Source of the DNA: an uncultured Verrucomicrobiales bacterium
GTDB lineage: Bacteria; Verrucomicrobiota; Verrucomicrobiia; Verrucomicrobiales; Akkermansiaceae
Length of the DNA stretch: 39,260 nt
Reading direction: 5' to 3'
NCBI GenBank assembly: GCA_937958875.1
Contig: CALGMJ010000189.1
Location: forward strand, 1-39,260
This document shows, piece by piece, positions 36,601 through 39,260 of this stretch (position 1 is its first letter; every line of letters begins with the position of its first letter). The notes beneath the pieces were generated by a model. It saw nothing but the letters and a program-made list of their open reading frames with translations. It was not told where the DNA came from and did no database searches. The position numbers and the translations under genes were made by a program.

Positions 36601-37571
36601 GTCGGGATGTCGAGGAGGGCGTCGCGGATGGAGTAGCCTTCTCCACGCAAATTCAAGACGTCATTCACCACTCGAGGATCCATCTCATAGTCTGCTGTTA
36701 CAGTATCAGCCATAAATGCCTGTGCAATCTGATCATCAAAGCCCCAATCAGTAGCCCAGCCTTCCGGGGTAGCAGGTTGTTGAGCTACATCATCAACGAA
36801 GATGTAGGTGTGTGTGTCGACATTTGTCGGGATCCAGTTGCTATTAGGTAGGAAGGCAATCGCACGAACATTTGTTGTCGTGCTAATGGGGATCGGGTTT
36901 ACGAAAAGAGTTCCTGTGGTGGGAGTTGGGAGAGATCCATCAGTAGTGTAGTGGATTCTGGCACCAGAAGTATTTGAGGAGATAGTGAGGTTGAAAGGGG
37001 TATCATAGAATCCTCGATTGATATCAAATTCAGTATCTTCGACTATGCCATCTGCACCGTTAGTGTTCGTGGCGCGTGGAGTAGGAGTTTGAAAATAGAA
37101 GAATTCATCAGAGCCTTCGACTCTTCCGTATGAGCGATCGGGGAACTGGACTGGATATTCCGGTGAAAAGGAATCGACGATATCACTCCCATTTGGTCTA
37201 ACGAGAGCTAGGAATTCTCCTGCACTATTCAGGCTGAAATTGGTGTGAAGATTGCCTTCTGCGTCTGGTTGATCATCGCCCGAGCAAAATATTAACAGCG
37301 TTCCATTGGCAGGAATAGAGACGGTAGGAAATGTCCATTTATTGAGGGCAAAATCATCATCGGTAAGATGGTAGCCAGTAAGATCAATGTCTGCCGCAGT
37401 TGGATTGGTCAGCTCTACCCAGTCACGACGATTTTTATTTCCATCATCAATGCCAGATTGATTACTCGCTAAAAATTCGCTGATGAATACATCGGTGGCA
37501 TTGATTTGAGCAAAGCAAGAGATGCTTAGAGCGATCCAAAGAAAAATAAATTTAACTACTCCTGTAACCAT
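33639..37571 (-). CDS. Large secreted lamin-tail / CotH-kinase multidomain protein
   Basis: The 1310-residue protein starts with a signal peptide (about 1-22, ending CFAQ). Domains in order are: a lamin-tail domain (about 25-140), a chitobiase-like C-terminal domain (about 185-245, HYTTDGSLPTPTTG), a CotH-kinase-like region (about 380-660, with RMQKHSIRISF, YLNGLYFGVHDLTERI and YRFWVWDQEIVLDK, whose aspartates fit the CotH active site), a second chitobiase-like unit (near 790, TTYYTLDDSDP), a galactose-binding-like unit (about 850-965), a second lamin-tail domain (about 1036-1150) and a DxDxDG element (about 1200-1222). CotH proteins phosphorylate spore-coat serines in Bacillus. The role here is unknown but extracellular. 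Confidence 0.85.
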   Translation of the reverse strand: MVTGVVKFIFLWIALSISCFAQINATDVFISEFLASNQSGIDDGNKNRRDWVELTNPTAADIDLTGYHLTDDDFALNKWTFPTVSIPANGTLLIFCSGDDQPDAEGNLHTNFSLNSAGEFLALVRPNGSDIVDSFSPEYPVQFPDRSYGRVEGSDEFFYFQTPTPRATNTNGADGIVEDTEFDINRGFYDTPFNLTISSNTSGARIHYTTDGSLPTPTTGTLFVNPIPISTTTNVRAIAFLPNSNWIPTNVDTHTYIFVDDVAQQPATPEGWATDWGFDDQIAQAFMADTVTADYEMDPRVVNDVLNLRGEGYSIRDALLDIPTVSLTLRQRDIVMSEAEKVANDNTSLYGTPRERVEKFGSIEYILPDGTEGFQEDVVIETHGNSSRTPFRMQKHSIRISFRSSVGVGKLRYNLFPDSPVNTFNKLVLRACFTDSWALNTWATDRYRPNDSLYMRDVWMKDSFGDMGQPTSYGNFVHLYLNGLYFGVHDLTERIEDDFFSEHLGGEKEDWEINDNFDEDFTPPAGEISQWETIENLLSANPESIATFNTVSEMLDIENYIDYLILHFYVDAEDWPRTNGYAAVNSSTGDGKYRFWVWDQEIVLDKFTWDYYTSARGSSMPVGGSKFFGFLRQNPEFMSRFADRVYKHLHDGGALTAENSGSRVLEICQEIDKAIIAESARWGDVQTTTPYGDRPRSSSNSSNDNFPPLINSPVYFTREQHWIVERDHLVNTHIPALNNISNTRSLIRELQERGFYPDAVPPVFSTLGGNVPSGFPLKINALEGTTYYTLDDSDPRLVGGMVNPDAIMIPPPITEEIFPFESSDWLILANGIPQSNSDVVIGHPDYDQNDWKHPDFDDSQWDPGQGPMADDSNGIRNVTSNTTFQLQHAVYFRREFNITNSGQLSGLEFNFIRDDGCVVYLNGKEIFRDNMESGTIEFGEFQASSASPEDEIHTFRYALEDGDLIDGVNVLAVEVHNSTMSSPDLGLDLSLTGLKVLNNANLVSLGQSGLVKARTLVGDEWSPLRQANFIVGNAAGPGELVFSDIMYHPAGPDEAFEFFELTNTTNQIIDLSGVTVSGTSQYTFPTGYLLTARTQVVVALNRELFVTNHEPINFIIAPGSYTSNLSNGGGLLELHAADGTLIQSFSYDDEDGWPMASDDGGPSLEIIDPFAQLDPTQPGSWRVSATNGGTPGTFTFPFPSAPDADLDGDGVNALAEYFFGTSDLLSSTTPVSLIQTPNGPMLEFGKSADVQGVSRIIEFSSNLEDGWDTDPSVMTELAPITDNPDGRIYERFMIEPNGLKRFIRIRVVTN

Positions 37572-37807
37572 AATCTTAGCTTCGACAATAGCTCAGCAGT
37601 GTGCCAATGCAATCTATATAATTTGAGACAAATGTCAGAATTCCTACCCAAGGGAGCAATCTAGACTAAGGGTCTACTTAAGTTCGAGCCATTGTCTTGG
37701 AGATTGTTTTTCTTCCGCCAATACCTCAGGTTTCACCCTGTCTATACTCTGGTTTTTTTCCTTGTGTAGGGACCTCGCGATAAATGCCTTGTTGGAGGTC
37801 TGGAAGA

Positions 37808-37844
37808 CTGCCTTAAAAGACAGCATTTACTCTTTTAGAGGCAG
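37808..37844. other. Bulged 12-bp inverted repeat in the gene-free stretch
   Basis: Bases 37808-37819 (CTGCCTTAAAAG) pair with 37832-37844 except for one bulged G, leaving a 12-base loop. There is no T-run on either side immediately after it, so it is not a standard terminator. It could be part of a small RNA or a 5' untranslated structure. Confidence 0.4.
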
Positions 37845-37855
37845 CCTCTGAGGTG

Positions 37856-37895
37856 CAAAAAAATAAAAATCAGGCATGAAATGTCATGCCTGATT
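37856..37895 (-). terminator. Terminator of the second amidase gene
   Basis: A 12-bp perfect stem (AATCAGGCATGA, 37868-37879, with 37884-37895) and a 4-base loop are followed on the minus strand by TTTTTATTTTTTT-type sequence. It lies 29 bases after the amidase stop. Confidence 0.87.
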
Positions 37896-37924
37896 GAAAA
37901 AGTGAGCTGTGGTGATTTTGAGCG

Positions 37925-38959
37925 TTACTGCGCTTTCCGCCTTGGCTTATTAAGTGTCGCTTTACGGTAAAATGCGATGGCTTCAGCGATGGATTTTGCA
38001 AGGGTGCGCTGGTAGTTGGGGGAGTGAATCAGGCGGCGTTCGGAGGGGTGGCTTAAGAAACCTCCTTCGAAAAGAATTGAAGGATGCTTTACCCCAGTTA
38101 GGACACTGTATCTGGCCCGGCGGATACCGCGGTCAGGCACTTTCATGCCGCGCTTATTGAGAGTCATAAGTGTCCCCCAATGAACAGCCGTTGCGAGAGC
38201 GATATTGGCAGAATCTTGATAATTTCCAGGCTTAGCTTGGAAATCGGAAGCTTTAATCGAGCGGCCATAGTGGGCTACCCCGACCGGAGAAAGGGTAAAT
38301 GTTTCGATACCTCGTGCTCGTGAGGCACCCCGACCCACAGCATTAAAATGGATACTGATAAAAATCGCGTTTTTATGCCGGTTCGCAATTTCCACCCGTT
38401 GTTTCAGCGATAGGAATATGTTCGATTCTCGCGTCATCACGACTTTGAAACCTTTTTTAGTGAGGTTATCCTTCAGGAGTCGGGCGACTTTGAGGTTATA
38501 GCCTGCTTCTGTTCCGAGTCGATTGACCGCTCCGGCGTCCTTTCCTCCGTGGCCGGGATCGATGATGACGGTATCGAATGCTTTAGCGGTGCGGATTTCA
38601 TCAGGACGCAGAATAGGATGGATGACCTTGATGAGATCAGTGCTGGAAACGTGATGAGAGCCCTTGAGTAGCACGATCGCATTACTAAAAATAAATTTCA
38701 CCCCATTCATCAGGACTTCCTGACCGCCGGCGTGAAATTGGAGGGTGACTCCTGCTTTGCCGGGATTTGAAATGATGATTTTACGGCCGGAACGTTTGAA
38801 GGTCTTGAATTCGTAGAATTCTTTCACCTTGCGAAGGGGGATGTACTTATTGCCCTTGTAGCTGGTTTCATTCCACTGAAAAGCCTGTGACAGAGAGGTC
38901 AGGATCGAGAAGGCGATAAAAAAGGCGACGATTGGGCGAGAGAATGCGTGCGTCATCAT
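37925..38959 (-). CDS. N-acetylmuramoyl-L-alanine amidase with copper-amine-oxidase-N-like domain
   Basis: This is a second Amidase_3 cell-wall hydrolase. From the ATG at 38959 (the next codon, at 38956, is also ATG) the protein has 344 residues. A signal peptide (about 1-27, ending SLSQAF) is followed by a beta-rich domain (about 29-118) with YKGNKYIPLRKVKEFY, like copper-amine-oxidase N-terminal domains that may bind peptidoglycan. The amidase domain (about 128-330) has the zinc and catalytic residues His137 (DPGHGG), Glu151, His204 (SIHFNA) and Glu298 (LFEGGF). A basic C-terminus ends it (KPRRKAQ). A frame extension upstream to 39103 carries no signal and is rejected. It differs from the LysM amidase at 6773 in its binding domain. 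Confidence 0.92.
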   Translation of the reverse strand: MMTHAFSRPIVAFFIAFSILTSLSQAFQWNETSYKGNKYIPLRKVKEFYEFKTFKRSGRKIIISNPGKAGVTLQFHAGGQEVLMNGVKFIFSNAIVLLKGSHHVSSTDLIKVIHPILRPDEIRTAKAFDTVIIDPGHGGKDAGAVNRLGTEAGYNLKVARLLKDNLTKKGFKVVMTRESNIFLSLKQRVEIANRHKNAIFISIHFNAVGRGASRARGIETFTLSPVGVAHYGRSIKASDFQAKPGNYQDSANIALATAVHWGTLMTLNKRGMKVPDRGIRRARYSVLTGVKHPSILFEGGFLSHPSERRLIHSPNYQRTLAKSIAEAIAFYRKATLNKPRRKAQ

Positions 38960-39115
38960 GTGAGATTGGGCGGAGGAACAAGGTGGGCGTAGAACCGTTA
39001 TTATGCGACCTGTTAAAAAAGATCCAAGGTGAAAAGTGGCTACATTTTGTAGGGCAAAGATATTATACGGATGAAAATTCATCGTAAAGATGGCCGTAGC
39101 CACTAGCCTTACGAC

Positions 39116-39260
39116 ATGGGCGACACAGAATTATCTGCCATCGAGATGAGTCTCGCGTCGCTTAGGCTACGGATTCGTCGTCTTCAGTGTGGTCGTGGTG
39201 TCATGAGTGTGGTCCTGATGATTCTCGTGGCTCTTATCTTGATCATGGGGAGTGATTGGC
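39116..39260 (+). CDS. N-terminal part of a predicted membrane protein (cut by window end)
   Basis: An ATG at 39116 opens a frame of 48 codons that is still open at the right edge. It starts with a charged, Arg-rich helix (MSLASLRLRIRRLQ) and then one hydrophobic segment (about residues 29-46, GVMSVVLMILVALILIMG). This is typical of the start of a large membrane-anchored protein. Its identity cannot be told from 48 residues. It is divergent from the amidase gene, with a 156-base gap (38960-39115) that should hold both promoters. Confidence 0.55.
   Translation, partial: MGDTELSAIEMSLASLRLRIRRLQCGRGVMSVVLMILVALILIMGSDW

Larger units (their letters stand above)
37572..37924. other. Gene-free stretch of 353 bp between the CotH protein gene and the second amidase gene
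   Basis: I see no credible coding frame, tRNA or riboswitch here. It holds the amidase terminator (37856-37895), a bulged hairpin (37808-37844), and upstream of the CotH gene a possible minus-strand -35 (CTGACA, 37638-37633) with an A+T-rich TATATAGA (37620-37613) at too short a spacing to be convincing. Confidence 0.6.

Noticed and set aside
37580-37600. Sigma-54-like site (TTGGCACACTGCTGAGC, minus strand) before the CotH gene
   Set aside because: The GG-GC spacing is 11, not 10, and the site is only about 10 bases from the start codon.
38960-39103. Longer N-terminus for the second amidase
   Set aside because: The signal peptide begins at the ATG at 38959 or 38956; the upstream part has no export signal.

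Overview
The window looks like chromosomal DNA from a Gram-negative member of the Verrucomicrobiota, probably a marine or aquatic Verrucomicrobiales (inference). Outer-membrane machinery (a TamA/TamB pair, lipoproteins) sits together with a protein-arginine kinase McsB and ClpC. There is also a large lamin-tail/CotH secreted protein, a Lys/Ala-rich DksA-like protein and a tryptophan-rich helical-repeat protein, a mix I associate with this phylum. Base composition is about half G+C, and almost no gene has a Shine-Dalgarno sequence. I see no IS elements, prophage, CRISPR arrays, tRNA or rRNA genes. The region is gene-dense housekeeping chromosome.

Layout. (1) 1-3447: the 3' part of mcsB coupled to clpC, closed by a strong terminator. 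(2) 3448-7600, plus strand: a stand-alone fusA with a pair of 21-bp imperfect repeats upstream, then pssA, then a LysM/N-acetylmuramoyl-L-alanine amidase. (3) 20224-7689, minus strand: a compact run of eight genes, tamB, tamA, dtd, an NtrB-like kinase, an NtrC-like sigma-54 activator, a GT-C membrane glycosyltransferase, xseB and dxs. Most junctions overlap or nearly touch, so it is probably one operon. (4) 20331-22098, plus strand: two overlapping genes for TPM-domain proteins, one with a zinc ribbon and one membrane-anchored. (5) 25303-22095, minus strand: scpB, pheA, tilS and a small lipoprotein, again tightly packed. (6) 25500-29220, plus strand: a histone-H1-like/DksA fusion, a helical-repeat protein, maf and a diacylglycerol-kinase-family gene. 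(7) 33652-29226, minus strand: rplI, a polysaccharide deacetylase, ilvB and ilvN. (8) 37571-33639, minus strand: a 1310-residue secreted lamin-tail/CotH protein. (9) 37572-37924: a 353-bp gene-free stretch with a bulged hairpin and a terminator. (10) A second amidase on the minus strand, and divergent from it the first 48 codons of a membrane protein that runs off the right edge.

How the genes work together. Three themes recur. One is protein quality control and translation: McsB/ClpC, EF-G, Dtd, TilS, bL9 and DksA. The second is cell-envelope building: PssA, a DagK-family lipid kinase, TamAB, two cell-wall amidases, a GT-C transferase and a polysaccharide deacetylase. The third is core metabolism: DXS, PheA and IlvBN. 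The points most worth a second look are the H1-like tail on a DksA-type protein with a degenerate zinc finger, the two-component system inside the TamBA operon, the McsB-ClpC module with an intact phosphoarginine-receptor motif in a Gram-negative background, the TPM gene pair, and the CotH/lamin-tail protein.
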